Below are positions 46,814-56,104 of a stretch of DNA of 64,000 nt, piece by piece. The position numbers and the translations under genes were made by a program. The DNA lies in the NCBI RefSeq assembly GCF_003111685.1, contig NZ_CP022189.1, forward strand, positions 512,001-576,000, read 5' to 3'. How positions within the stretch are numbered: position 1 is the stretch's first letter; the number at the start of each line of letters is the position of its first letter. The notes under the pieces were generated by a model, which worked only from the letters and a program-made list of their open reading frames with translations, was not told the DNA's origin and made no database searches. This stretch comes from Alloyangia pacifica. GTDB lineage: Bacteria; Pseudomonadota; Alphaproteobacteria; Rhodobacterales; Rhodobacteraceae.

Positions 46814-47641
46814 ATGAAGATGATGACAGAACAAGCGGTCGCTCCAGCGGCCAGCGTCCTGCATGCTCCGACGGTGATCTCGGCCGAAGGGCTGAACCTC
46901 GTCTACGAGACGAACGACGGCCCGGTTCAGGCGCTTAAAGACGTGGACTTGAAGATCGGCAAGGGCGACTTCGTCTCCTTCATCGGTCCCTCGGGCTGTG
47001 GCAAGACCACCTTCCTGCGGGTGATGGCGGACCTCGAGACGCCGACCTCGGGCACGGTGCTGGTCAATGGCGTGACCCCCGAGGCCGCCCGCAAGGCGCG
47101 CGCCTATGGTTATGTCTTTCAGGCGGCGGGGCTCTACCCGTGGCGCACCATCGGTGGCAACATCCGCCTGCCGCTGGAGATCATGGGCTATTCAAAAGCC
47201 GAGCAGGCCGAGCGGGTGCAGCGCGTGCTCGACCTGGTGGAGCTGGCGGGCTTCGAGAAGAAGTACCCCTGGCAGCTTTCGGGCGGCATGCAGCAGCGAG
47301 CGTCGATCGCCCGGGCGCTGGCTTTCGATGCCGACATTCTGCTGATGGATGAGCCCTTCGGGGCGCTCGACGAGATCGTTCGCGATCACCTCAACGAGCA
47401 GCTTTTGGCGCTCTGGGCGCGCACCGAAAAGACCATCTGCTTCGTCACCCACTCGATCCCCGAAGCGGTGTACCTGTCGACCAGGATCGTCGTCATGTCG
47501 CCGCGCCCGGGGCGGATCACCGATATCATCGAGAGCCCGCTGCCGAAGGATCGCCCGCTCGAGATCCGCGACACGCCGGAATTCCTTGAGATCGCCCACC
47601 GCGTACGCGAGGGGCTGCGGGCGGGGCATGCCTATGACTGA
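46814..47641 (+). CDS. ABC importer ATPase, pyrimidine locus
   Basis: 275 residues. Walker A GPSGCGKTT, signature LSGGMQQRASIARAL, Walker B ILLMDEPFGALDE, and an H-loop VTHSIPEAV. Nitrate/sulfonate/thiamine-precursor type importer ATPase. Its end overlaps the GNAT start by 8 bases. Lies 77 bases after hydA. Confidence 0.9.
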   Translation: MKMMTEQAVAPAASVLHAPTVISAEGLNLVYETNDGPVQALKDVDLKIGKGDFVSFIGPSGCGKTTFLRVMADLETPTSGTVLVNGVTPEAARKARAYGYVFQAAGLYPWRTIGGNIRLPLEIMGYSKAEQAERVQRVLDLVELAGFEKKYPWQLSGGMQQRASIARALAFDADILLMDEPFGALDEIVRDHLNEQLLALWARTEKTICFVTHSIPEAVYLSTRIVVMSPRPGRITDIIESPLPKDRPLEIRDTPEFLEIAHRVREGLRAGHAYD

Positions 47642-48065
47642 TCTGTCTGTCAGGCGCGCCGTGGACACCGACATTGGCGCCTGCGCGGCGGTGTTGAACG
47701 GCTGGATCGACGCCACCCCGTGGTTCCCGCGCGTGCATTCGGCCGAAGAGGTCGAGGGCTTCCTGCGGGACGCCTTCCCCGCGCGCGAGATCTGGGTGAT
47801 CGGCAATCCGGTCGAGGGCTATCTCTCTGTCGATCCCGAGGCGGGCAAAATCGGTGCGCTCTACTGTGCGCGCAGCGGCGCGGGGCTTGGCAAGGCGCTG
47901 ATGGACAAGGCGAAGGAGGGGCGCGATCGGCTCTTCCTGCACACCCACGTTGCCAACGAGGCGGCGCAGCGCTTTTACCGGCGCGAGGGCTTCGTCGGCG
48001 CGGGGGCGGTCGATCCGGAGCCGCCGCACGAGCTGCCCGAGCTGCGGATGGAGTGGGTGCGATGA
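47634..48065 (+). CDS. GNAT N-acetyltransferase embedded in the transporter
   Basis: 143 residues: RRAVDTDIGACAAVLNGWID, LYCARSGAGLGKALMD (acetyl-CoA-binding A motif GxGxG-like), HTHVANEAAQRFYRREGF. Its start overlaps the ATPase end by 8 bases and its end overlaps the permease start by 4, so it is part of the operon. The substrate is unknown; beta-alanine or a pyrimidine product is possible but not shown. Confidence 0.85.
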   Translation: MTDLSVRRAVDTDIGACAAVLNGWIDATPWFPRVHSAEEVEGFLRDAFPAREIWVIGNPVEGYLSVDPEAGKIGALYCARSGAGLGKALMDKAKEGRDRLFLHTHVANEAAQRFYRREGFVGAGAVDPEPPHELPELRMEWVR

Positions 48066-48922
48066 GAAACGTGATCCCGGTCCTCACCGTCGTTCTGGCA
48101 ATCCTGGTGATCTGGTACGGCGCCGCCGTTATGCTCAACAAGCAATGGGTTCTCGACCAGGCGGCGCGACAGGACCGTGTGCTGACCACGCCCGAGCTGA
48201 TCGCCGAGACCTGGGCACAGGAGAAACCCAAGCTGCCCGCGCCGCACCAAGTGGCCACCGAGCTCTGGGACACGGTGGCGATGAAGAAGCCCACCTCGAA
48301 GCGCAGCCTCGTCTACCACGCCTGGGTGACCATGAGCGCCACGGTGCTGGGCTTCGGGCTCGGCACGCTGCTTGGTTTCGCGCTGGCGGTGGGCATCGTC
48401 TACAACCGGGTGATGGACAAATCGGTCATGCCTTGGGTGATCGCCAGCCAGACCATCCCCATCCTCGCCATAGCGCCGATGATCATCGTGGTGCTGAACG
48501 CCATCGGCATCTCGGGGCTGATGCCCAAGGCGATGATCTCGATGTACCTGTCGTTCTTCCCGGTGGTGGTGGGCATGGTGAAGGGGCTGCGCAGCCCGGA
48601 CTCCATGCAGCTTGACCAGATGCGCACATGGAGCGCGACCCGGGCGCAGGAGTTCTGGCGGCTGCGGCTGCCGGCCTCGATGCCCTATCTCTTTGCCTCG
48701 ATGAAGATCGCCATGGCGGCAAGCCTCGTTGGGGCCATCGTCGGCGAGCTGCCGACCGGCGCCGTGGCGGGGCTCGGCGCGCGGCTGCTGGCCGGAAGCT
48801 ATTATGGGCAGACCATCCAGATCTGGTCGGCGCTGTTGATGGCGGCTGCTCTGGCAGCGGCGCTGGTGGGGCTGATCGGGCTCATTCAGCGTGTCACCCT
48901 CAAGCGGATGGGGATGGCATGA
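48062..48922 (+). CDS. ABC importer permease 1
   Basis: 286 residues, ATG overlapping the previous stop. The N-terminal anchor MRNVIPVLTVVLAILVIWYG precedes a 70-residue extracytoplasmic loop, then about five membrane segments with the EAA motif WSATRAQEFWRLRLPASMPYLFASMK and IVGELPTGA. Binding-protein-dependent transport permease. Overlaps permease 2 by 4 bases. Confidence 0.88.
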   Translation: MRNVIPVLTVVLAILVIWYGAAVMLNKQWVLDQAARQDRVLTTPELIAETWAQEKPKLPAPHQVATELWDTVAMKKPTSKRSLVYHAWVTMSATVLGFGLGTLLGFALAVGIVYNRVMDKSVMPWVIASQTIPILAIAPMIIVVLNAIGISGLMPKAMISMYLSFFPVVVGMVKGLRSPDSMQLDQMRTWSATRAQEFWRLRLPASMPYLFASMKIAMAASLVGAIVGELPTGAVAGLGARLLAGSYYGQTIQIWSALLMAAALAAALVGLIGLIQRVTLKRMGMA

Positions 48923-49758
48923 GCTGGATCGTTGCAGGGCTGATCATCTGGGCGCTGGGTCTCTGGGCCAACGTCCGGCTCTCGAAACGGAAGGGCCGGG
49001 TGGCGGCGCTGGCCGTGCCGGTGATCTTCGGGCTGGTGCTGGTCTTCGTCTGGGAGGCAGTGGTGCGCGGCTTCGGAATCTCGCCGGTGCTGCTGCCCGC
49101 GCCCTCGGTGATCGCGGCGCGCTTCGGGCAGTCGTCGAGCGTGCTCTGGCAGGACTTTGTGCAGACGGTGCTGAAGGGGGCGCTCACCGGCTACGTGCTG
49201 GGCTGCAGCGCGGCACTGCTGACGGCCATCGTGGTCGATCGCTTCGACTTTCTGCGGCGCGGGCTTCTGCCAGTGGGCAACTTCGTCGCGGCGCTGCCGA
49301 TCATCGGCATCGCGCCCATTCTGGTCATGTGGTTCGGTTTCGACTGGCAGTCCAAGGCGGCGGTCGTGGTGGTCATGGTGTTCTTTCCGGTGCTGGTCAA
49401 CGCGGTGCAGGGGCTTTCCGACACCAGTGCCATGCAGCGCGATCTCATGCGCACCTATGCCGCGGGCTATTGGACCAGCCTTTGGAAGCTGCGCCTGCCG
49501 GCGGCGCTGCCCTTCATCTTCAACGGGCTGAAGATCGCCTCCACCCTCGCGCTGATCGGCGCCATCGTCGCCGAGTTCTTCGGCTCGCCGATCACCGGAA
49601 TGGGTTTTCGCATTTCCACCAGCGTCGGGCTCTTGCAGCTCGACCTCGTGTGGGCAGAGATCGTGGTGGCCGCGCTTGCGGGCTCGGCCTTCTACGGCGG
49701 CGTGGCGCTGATCGAACGCGCCGCGACCTTCTGGCACCCGTCGCAGCGGGGTCGGTGA
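48919..49758 (+). CDS. ABC importer permease 2
   Basis: 279 residues. The EAA loop TYAAGYWTSLWKLRLPAALPFIFNGLKIA is visible, with VMWFGFDWQSKAAVVVVMVFFPV as a membrane stretch. Homologous to permease 1, so the importer is a heterodimeric permease pair. Its start overlaps permease 1 by ATGA. Confidence 0.88.
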   Translation: MSWIVAGLIIWALGLWANVRLSKRKGRVAALAVPVIFGLVLVFVWEAVVRGFGISPVLLPAPSVIAARFGQSSSVLWQDFVQTVLKGALTGYVLGCSAALLTAIVVDRFDFLRRGLLPVGNFVAALPIIGIAPILVMWFGFDWQSKAAVVVVMVFFPVLVNAVQGLSDTSAMQRDLMRTYAAGYWTSLWKLRLPAALPFIFNGLKIASTLALIGAIVAEFFGSPITGMGFRISTSVGLLQLDLVWAEIVVAALAGSAFYGGVALIERAATFWHPSQRGR

Positions 49759-49812
49759 AAAAGCAAACTGCGGCAAAAGACAAAGAAACGCGCAATGCAA
49801 CAGGAGAGACAG

Positions 49813-50805
49813 ATGACCAAGTTTACCGGATGGGGGATCGCCTCCGCGCTGCTGCTCGCCGCTGGCGGGGCACAGGCCGCGGACGAGCTGACGCTGCAGC
49901 TCAAATGGGTGACCCAGGCCCAGTTCGCCGGCTATTACGTGGCCGCCGAGAAGGGCTTTTACGAGGAAGAGGACCTCGACGTGACGATCAAGCCGGGCGG
50001 GCCGGACATCGCGCCGGTGCAGGTGCTGCTGGGCGGCGGCGCGGACGTGATGGTCGACTGGCTGCCCTCGGCGCTGGCCGCGCGAGAGAACGGCGCGCCG
50101 ATCGTCAACATCGCCCAGCCCTTCAAATCCTCGGGGCTCATGCTGACCTGCCTCAAGGAGCACGGCATCGAGAGCCCCGAGGATTTTCCGGGCCACACGC
50201 TCGGCACCTGGTTCTTCGGCAACGAGCTGCCGCTCTATTCGTGGATGTCCAAGCTTGGTTACGCGACCGACGGCTCCGAGGGCGGGGTGACCATCCAGAA
50301 GATCAACTTCAACGTCGACCCGCTGCTGCAGAAGCAGGTCGAATGCGCCACCACCATGACTTACAACGAGTACTGGCAGGTGATCGACGCGGGGCTCACC
50401 CCCGAGGACCTGGTGGTCTTCAAGTACCAGGACGAGGGCATATCGACGCTCGAGGACGGTCTTTACACCACCGAGGAAAACCTCGCCGACCCCGAGATGA
50501 CCGAAAAGTTGGTGCGCTTCGTGCGCGCCTCGATGAAGGGCTGGAAATATGCCGAGGAGAACCCGGATGAGGCCGCCGAGATCGTGCTCGAGAACGACGA
50601 GACCGGCGCCCAGACCGAGAAGCATCAGAAGCGCATGATGGGCGAGATCGCCAAGCTGACCGCCGGATCGAATGGCGCGCTGGACCCGGCCGATTTCACC
50701 CGCACCGTCGAGGTGCTGCTGAGTGCCGGCGCCGACCCGGTGATCACAAAGGACCCGGGCGAGGCCGCCTGGACCCATGCGATCACCGACGAAGCGCTGA
50801 AGTAA
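49813..50805 (+). CDS. ABC importer substrate-binding protein (NMT1/ThiY-like)
   Basis: 330 residues with signal peptide (IASALLLAAGGAQAA). The mature part starts ELTLQLKWVTQAQFAGYYVA AEKGFYEEEDLDV, typical of NMT1/THI5 and ThiY hydroxymethylpyrimidine-type binding proteins. The genomic position in a pyrimidine breakdown operon suggests uracil, thymine, dihydropyrimidine or a related ring as ligand. Terminator follows at 50832. Confidence 0.85.
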   Translation: MTKFTGWGIASALLLAAGGAQAADELTLQLKWVTQAQFAGYYVAAEKGFYEEEDLDVTIKPGGPDIAPVQVLLGGGADVMVDWLPSALAARENGAPIVNIAQPFKSSGLMLTCLKEHGIESPEDFPGHTLGTWFFGNELPLYSWMSKLGYATDGSEGGVTIQKINFNVDPLLQKQVECATTMTYNEYWQVIDAGLTPEDLVVFKYQDEGISTLEDGLYTTEENLADPEMTEKLVRFVRASMKGWKYAEENPDEAAEIVLENDETGAQTEKHQKRMMGEIAKLTAGSNGALDPADFTRTVEVLLSAGADPVITKDPGEAAWTHAITDEALK

Positions 50806-50831
50806 GCGCTCTCGGTCCTGCAAAGGAAAAC

Positions 50832-50860
50832 GGGGGTGGCGCAAGCGCCACCCCCTTCTT
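50832..50860 (+). terminator. Terminator at end of pyrimidine locus
   Basis: GGGGGTGGCG/CGCCACCCCC stem with a CAAG loop followed by TTCTT. Confidence 0.75.
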
Positions 50861-51002
50861 CATTAAATCACTGCTATTTTGACCGGGGGCGCGGGGTAAT
50901 CCGCAGGGGTACCACGGTACTCGCAAAGAACGCCCCGAGTCTTAGACCGCGCAGGTAACGCAGCGATGACAGCAGGGGGCGCGGCCCCGGCAGCCGTACC
51001 AT

Positions 51003-51377
51003 TCAGCCCGCCCGTGCGCGGCTCAGAGTCAACAGGAGCTCGGCGCTGCTGAACGGGCGTTGAAGCACCTCGTAGGTGCAGGCGGGTCCCTGCTGCTCGG
51101 CGGCATCCCCGGCAAGCGCGATGCGGGTCCCGGCGGCGCTCAGCAACTGGCCGAGCGCGCTCTTGGGGACCTCTTCAGGGGCCATTTGCAGCAGCGCCAC
51201 GCCGACATGTCCTTCGGACTGGACAAGCAGCAGCGCCGCCTCGGGGGTGCGCGCGCAGACAACGCGCGCCGTGGGGTCGTGCTCGGAAATGCTTCGTGCA
51301 ACATCTTCGGCCACGAAGGGATCATTCAACAGCACCAGAAACCCCGGCCCAGCGTCGGGCATGTCATCGGGAATCAT
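51003..51377 (-). CDS. Degenerate response-regulator receiver protein
   Basis: 124 residues from the ATG at 51377. It has the shape of a stand-alone receiver: GFLVLLNDPFVAEDVARSI, ALLLVQSEGHVGVALLQMAPEEVP, TRIALAG, VLQRPFSSAELLL. The conserved phospho-acceptor Asp position reads Gln (ALLQM) and the Lys in KPF reads Arg (RPF), so classical phosphorylation is unlikely. Divergent from the Crp/Fnr gene, 77 bases apart. Confidence 0.65.
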   Translation of the reverse strand: MIPDDMPDAGPGFLVLLNDPFVAEDVARSISEHDPTARVVCARTPEAALLLVQSEGHVGVALLQMAPEEVPKSALGQLLSAAGTRIALAGDAAEQQGPACTYEVLQRPFSSAELLLTLSRARAG

Positions 51378-51454
51378 GCGCGGTCTCCTCTCGTTGCGCG
51401 CAGACTGGAACCAAACCGGCAGGGACGCATTAATCTGTGACATAGGAGGTCGAG

Positions 51455-52186
51455 ATGCGTCAGATATCCTGCCAGAGCTGCCCTTTGCGCCGCAAGGCTC
51501 TGTTCCGGCCATTCGAGGAGGACGAGTTGGCCTTCATGGATCGCTTCAAGGTCGGAGAACTGAGCGTCGATCCCGGCACGCACCTGCTGATCGAGGGGGC
51601 GAATTCACCGCAGATCTTCACCGTCCTGGAGGGTATGGGCCTGCGTTACAAGACACTCGAGAACGGGCGGCGGCAGGTGATCAACTTCCTGCTGCCCGGC
51701 GATCTGACCGGGCTTCAGGCAGGGCTTCTGGGCGAGATGAAGCACTCTGTGCAGGCGACCAGCGCCATGCGCCTTTGCGTGTTCAACCGCTCGGACCTCT
51801 GGTCGCTCTACCGCAAGCAGCCGTCATTGGCCTATGATGTGACGTGGATTGCCGCCTCGGAGGAGCATTTCCTCGGCGAGACACTGGCCACCGTCGGCCA
51901 GCGCGACGCGGCGGAGCGCGTGGCCTGGGCGCTGCTGAAGATCTTCCGGCGGCTCTCCGAGATGGGGATCGGGCAGGGACCGCGTGTGCCGTTGCCCTAC
52001 CGCCAGCAGGACCTTGCGGATGCGCTCGGCCTGTCGCTGGTCCACACCAACAAGACGCTGGCGCGGTTGCGGGCGCGGGGCCTGGCGGAATGGGCGGACG
52101 GTGAACTGCATGTCAGCGATGTTGACGGCATGGCCGAACTGGCCATGGCCGACGCCGACGAGCCCTCGGTACGTCCGCTTCTCTGA
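51455..52186 (+). CDS. Crp/Fnr family transcriptional regulator
   Basis: 243 residues. N-terminal MRQISCQSCPLRRKALF has a CxxC (Cys6, Cys9); a third Cys at about 108 (MRLCVF) lies near the position of the distal Fnr Cys, but a fourth is not seen, so a canonical 4Fe-4S cluster is doubtful. Cyclic-nucleotide-like beta barrel, then winged helix YRQQDLADALGLSLVHTNKTLARLRARGL. Effector unknown. Confidence 0.85.
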   Translation: MRQISCQSCPLRRKALFRPFEEDELAFMDRFKVGELSVDPGTHLLIEGANSPQIFTVLEGMGLRYKTLENGRRQVINFLLPGDLTGLQAGLLGEMKHSVQATSAMRLCVFNRSDLWSLYRKQPSLAYDVTWIAASEEHFLGETLATVGQRDAAERVAWALLKIFRRLSEMGIGQGPRVPLPYRQQDLADALGLSLVHTNKTLARLRARGLAEWADGELHVSDVDGMAELAMADADEPSVRPLL

Positions 52187-52201
52187 GCGCGGCGCGCCGG
52201 A

Positions 52202-53224
52202 TCAGCGGCGCAGCGTGTCGCCGTAGGCGATCTTCGGGGTCAGTTCGACGATGCGCTCGTAATCCGCGTCGGGATTCTCGACCCGCGCCGCGATGATCTG
52301 GGCGGCCTTGCGACCGATCTCGGCCCGGTGCGCATCCATGGTCGCCAGCTGCCGCGGCAGCCCTTGCAGCAATTCGACTCCGTTAAAGCCGGCAAGGCCG
52401 ATCTCGCCGGGGATGTCGCGGCCCTGTTCCATCAGGTAGAGCAGCCCGCCCGCGCCGATCATGTCGTTGGAGTAGTAGAGGAAATCGATCTCCGGCTCGC
52501 GCTCGAGGATGGCCTGCGTCATCTCGCGGCCCTTCTTCAGAGCCGAACCGCCGGAGTAGAACTCCTGATCCACCACCTCGACACCGCTTTTCGCCAGCGC
52601 TTCGGTGAAGCCCTCGAAGCGTTTCCGGGCGCGGTGGTCCAGCGGCATCTTGGTGCCGAGGAAGCCGATCTTCTGGTAGCCTGCGCGCAGGATCGCCTTG
52701 GCCATCTCGCGTCCGGCGCGGCGGTGCGAGATGCCGACGGCGCAATCGACCGGCGTGCCGTCGATGTCCATGATCTCGACCACGGGAATGCCGCTGGCCT
52801 TCATCATCGCCTTTGCGGCTTCGGTGTGCTCGAGCCCGGCGATGATCACACCCGAGGGGCGCCACGAGAGCATCTCGTAGAGCACCCGCTCTTCTTTTTC
52901 CGGCATGTAGTCGGTGATGCCGACCACCGGCTGCAGCTCTGTCTCCTCGAGCACCGAGGCAATGCCCGCCATGACCTCGGGGAAGACCATGTTGCGCATC
53001 GACGGAATGATCACCGCGACGAGGTTCACCCGCTGGCTCGCCAGCGCCCCGGCGATCTTGTTGGGCACGTAGCCAAGCGTCTTGGCCGCTTCGAGCACCT
53101 TTGCCCGCGTGGCCTCGGACACGTCGCCCCGGTTGCGCAACACCCGGCTCACGGTCATCTCGGACACGCCGGAGGCCTCGGAGACGTCTCTGAGGGTGAG
53201 GGGGCGGGGATCGGTGTCGGCCAC
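52202..53224 (-). CDS. LacI family transcriptional regulator
   Basis: 340 residues. HTH TLRDVSEASGVSEMTVSRVLRNRGDVSEATR, then a periplasmic-binding-like domain with VAVIIPSMRNMVFPEVMAGIASVLEE. GntR/KdgR-like subgroup by appearance; the sugar effector is unknown. No linked sugar genes are in the window. Confidence 0.9.
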   Translation of the reverse strand: MADTDPRPLTLRDVSEASGVSEMTVSRVLRNRGDVSEATRAKVLEAAKTLGYVPNKIAGALASQRVNLVAVIIPSMRNMVFPEVMAGIASVLEETELQPVVGITDYMPEKEERVLYEMLSWRPSGVIIAGLEHTEAAKAMMKASGIPVVEIMDIDGTPVDCAVGISHRRAGREMAKAILRAGYQKIGFLGTKMPLDHRARKRFEGFTEALAKSGVEVVDQEFYSGGSALKKGREMTQAILEREPEIDFLYYSNDMIGAGGLLYLMEQGRDIPGEIGLAGFNGVELLQGLPRQLATMDAHRAEIGRKAAQIIAARVENPDADYERIVELTPKIAYGDTLRR

Positions 53225-53255
53225 GGGCGGCTCCTTCGAAGCACTAAATACCTGA

Positions 53256-53283
53256 ATGTTAGCCTTTCTGCCCCGCCGTACAA
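53256..53283 (-). promoter_or_regulatory. Putative sigma-70 promoter for the LacI gene
   Basis: On the minus strand TTGTAC (53283-53278), 16 bases, TAACAT (53261-53256), 32 bases upstream of the start codon. Confidence 0.5.
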
Positions 53284-53358
53284 GCCAAAGCCGCGGCGCG
53301 GCGAATTTTCCGCTTGCCGGGTGACAACCGGGTGAACGCGCGCTATTGGAAGGCCGTC

Positions 53359-53435
53359 GGTCCCGTGGCTCAACTGGATAGAGCAGCCCCCTCCTAAGGG
53401 GCAGGTTGCAGGTTCGAATCCTGCCGGGATCGCCA
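53359..53435 (+). tRNA. tRNA-Arg (anticodon CCU)
   Basis: 77 bases with encoded CCA. Acceptor stem GGTCCCG/CGGGATC, D-loop region GTGGCTCAACTGGATAGAGC, anticodon loop CTCCTAA, and T-loop GGTTCGAATCC. CCU reads AGG codons. Confidence 0.95.
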
Positions 53436-53550
53436 GCTTTCCTTGTCCCAATGTCTGCGGAGCCTACGGCATCGCGCGTTCATTGAGGGGGCCGACGAGG
53501 CGTGAGGCGGTCGGGATATCCGGCTCCGGGTCTCCAGTCGGCGCCGTTCC

Positions 53551-55470
53551 CTAGGGGCGCGGCATCTCGTTCACCGGGTGGTGCTCTGCCTGGAGCTGCT
53601 TGACCAGGTAGGGTTTCAGCAGGTCGCCCATGTATCTTGCCCCTTCCGGCGTGAGGTGCGTGCCGTCGAACGTCAGCGGAGAGCCCGAGGGATCGGCGTT
53701 GGCGCAGGTCTCGTAGCTGCCGCACAGAAGCCTCTGAAGATCGACGTATTCGGCCAGCTTGGGGATCGTTTCGCTCATTTCGAGGCTGACCGCGGAAGGG
53801 TCTTCGGGAACCGGACGCCTGCCGATCAGTGCGTCAATGCCATCGGCAAAGACGCGATAGGTCAGCCGGTCTCCGAAATGCTTGCGCCCGAAGACGACGA
53901 TCTTGGCGTCGGTGTCCGCCGAGAGCGCTTCGAGAGATTTGGGCAGCAGCGGCGCGGTCCAGGGGTTCCAGGACGACACCAGCCAGAGCTGATCGGCTTC
54001 GCGGAGCCGGGCTTGAAGCTTCGGGTCCTGGTAGCCGGGCAACCTGGCGCATTCCTCGCGGTTTTCGCGGTTCCGGTACTTGTCCAAGTTGTCGATCATC
54101 AGATTCCCGCACCGCCCGGGGATATGGTAGGTCGAGAGATCGAAGTCCCGGTCCATTCCCGTCTCGTAGAGCGCGTTCACCAGGTCCTGCCCGTAGGAGT
54201 CTCCGATGATCAGCACTTTCGGAAGGTCGCCCTCGCCGCTGAACGCGCGGCCCCTGAGCGCGTCGAAGCGCGTTGGCACATAGTCGTCGGCCTCGACGAA
54301 GCTTCTGAGAATGCGTTGCTCTTCGGGGCTGTACCGGCGCTCCCAGCCGGTGTCGGCGGTCAGGGCTAGGCCGAGAACGGCGAAAAGGCTGAGCGCGGCG
54401 AAGGAGGAGGTCAGCACCCGTTTTGCGGGGACTCCCGGTGTCCGCCTCCGGAAAGGCTGCTCGATAAATTTCCAGGTCAGCCAGGCGAGAGGGAAGGTCA
54501 GAAGCGCGCATATCGCGACGCCGAGCTTATCGTCGGGAAAGGCGTGCCGGAAAAAGGTCATGAGCGGCTGGTGCCAAAGGTAGGCGCTATAGGAGATCAA
54601 TCCGATCAGCACGATCCAGCGCGTTGTCAGAATGCGGTGCACCATCGTTCCGGGCTTTGTATAGAGGATGACCAGCGCGGCGCCCAGACAGGCGGGCAGC
54701 GCATAAAGGCCGCTCGACAGTCGGGTTTCATCGACGATGGCATAACTGATCAGGATCGCCGCGAAGCCGGCCAGCGACAGGAGGCCGTAGAGAGATGGGC
54801 GGGGAGAGACTTCGGTTCTGGCGAAGGACAGCGACGCGAGCGCGCCGATCAGAAGCTCCCATGCGCGCATCGGGAAGAGGTAGAAGGCATACTTGGGGTC
54901 CGATGCGACCGAGTTCATCACCAGCACCAGGCTCAGCAGACCGGCGGCGATCAAGGCATGGACCAGGTAGCGCCGGGCCTTGCGATAGATGAGCGCCAGG
55001 AAGATCGGATAGACGATGTAGAATTGCTCCTCGACCGCGAGACTCCAAGTATGGAGGAGGGGATTCAGCTCTGCATGGGTATGGAAATAATTGATTTCCT
55101 TCAGGAAGAAGATATTCGACAGAAAGGTCATCGCGGCCACCACGCTCTTTCCGAACGTTTGCAGGTCGCTAGGGGGAAGAAAGATCAATGCGGCGGGAAT
55201 GGTGCATGCAATGATGAAGATCAAGGCCGGCAGAATACGCCTTGCGCGCCTCTCGTAGAAATCGACAATACTGAATCTGCCGGATTTCAGGTCAGACATC
55301 AGAAGGGACGTGATTAGAAACCCGCTTATGACGAAAAAGACATCAACCCCGATGAAGCCGCCGGGGACTGCAGTGTGAGACGCGTGAAAGGCAATAACTG
55401 GAACGACAGCAAAGGCGCGCAAGCCATCAATATGTGCTTTGTGATTCACTAAGCGGCTCCAAATATTCAA
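53551..55470 (-). CDS. Acyltransferase 3 / SGNH membrane protein (OafA-like)
   Basis: 639 residues. The N-terminal half is the acyltransferase-3 membrane domain: HIDGLRAFAVVPVIAFHAS, PGGFIGVDVFFVISGFLI, then about ten membrane segments. The C-terminal half is an SGNH-type domain, with IIGDSYGQDLVNAL carrying the Ser nucleophile and DGTHLTPEGARYM with the Asp/His. Acetylates O-antigen or exopolysaccharide in other bacteria. The gene is less GC-rich than its neighbours and follows a tRNA, suggesting acquisition. Confidence 0.9.
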   Translation of the reverse strand: MNIWSRLVNHKAHIDGLRAFAVVPVIAFHASHTAVPGGFIGVDVFFVISGFLITSLLMSDLKSGRFSIVDFYERRARRILPALIFIIACTIPAALIFLPPSDLQTFGKSVVAAMTFLSNIFFLKEINYFHTHAELNPLLHTWSLAVEEQFYIVYPIFLALIYRKARRYLVHALIAAGLLSLVLVMNSVASDPKYAFYLFPMRAWELLIGALASLSFARTEVSPRPSLYGLLSLAGFAAILISYAIVDETRLSSGLYALPACLGAALVILYTKPGTMVHRILTTRWIVLIGLISYSAYLWHQPLMTFFRHAFPDDKLGVAICALLTFPLAWLTWKFIEQPFRRRTPGVPAKRVLTSSFAALSLFAVLGLALTADTGWERRYSPEEQRILRSFVEADDYVPTRFDALRGRAFSGEGDLPKVLIIGDSYGQDLVNALYETGMDRDFDLSTYHIPGRCGNLMIDNLDKYRNRENREECARLPGYQDPKLQARLREADQLWLVSSWNPWTAPLLPKSLEALSADTDAKIVVFGRKHFGDRLTYRVFADGIDALIGRRPVPEDPSAVSLEMSETIPKLAEYVDLQRLLCGSYETCANADPSGSPLTFDGTHLTPEGARYMGDLLKPYLVKQLQAEHHPVNEMPRP

Positions 55471-56104
55471 AAAAATTTTGGGACAAATGAAGCATGGGCC
55501 GGGGAGGAAACGGACCCAAGTTGTGTCCCTCCATGAATGCTAGTGCATGGGTGGCACTCGATCCACCACGTTGAACCTCGCCGCGGCTCCCTCCCCAAGA
55601 GCGCATTCCCGCCATCTTGCCTCGAGAGGCGCCCCATGCTGCGCAACGCCAAATTGTTGGAAGAGATAGCAGGCACATAGCGCCGACGAAGCGGTTAGAC
55701 GCCTGCCGCGCGCCGAGTTCGCCTCGGTGGCGCCTTTTCCGTGCAGGAGGCAGATGTCTGCCGATCGCCTTTTCATTCGGCAGTAGGTTCCAGGCTTTCG
55801 TCGGAGCGCCGAGGCGGGGGTGATTCTCGCCCCCCCGGCCTCCGAGACCCTCCGTGCGCGCGGTATGCGGGCCGGATCAGAGGCGGGCGGGGCCTGGATT
55901 GCGCCCGCTGGTCATTGCCGAGACACCCGGTGCGTATCTGCATAAAATCTCAAATAACTTGCGTGGTCTGTGAGGCGATCTTCTCGGTCCCCTCCGCGCC
56001 ACATTTCATGGTCCCAAATATTCCAAACTCGCGTACAACATTCTGCCGCGACTGTTTGCCTCACCTCCGTTTCGGTGTTCCACAGATGCTCCGGGACAGC
56101 GCAC
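55471..56104. other. 634-base intergenic stretch, no gene
   Basis: No convincing gene. An imperfect hairpin lies at 55811-55842 (GAGGC-GGGGG with CCCCC and GCCTC). A possible AT-rich promoter area is near 55930-55960. The short open frames here lack start sites and composition of real genes. Confidence 0.5.

Noticed and set aside
53411..53435. Possible attachment site at tRNA-Arg 3' end
   Set aside because: No second copy of the tRNA end was found in the following 3 kb and no integrase is present.
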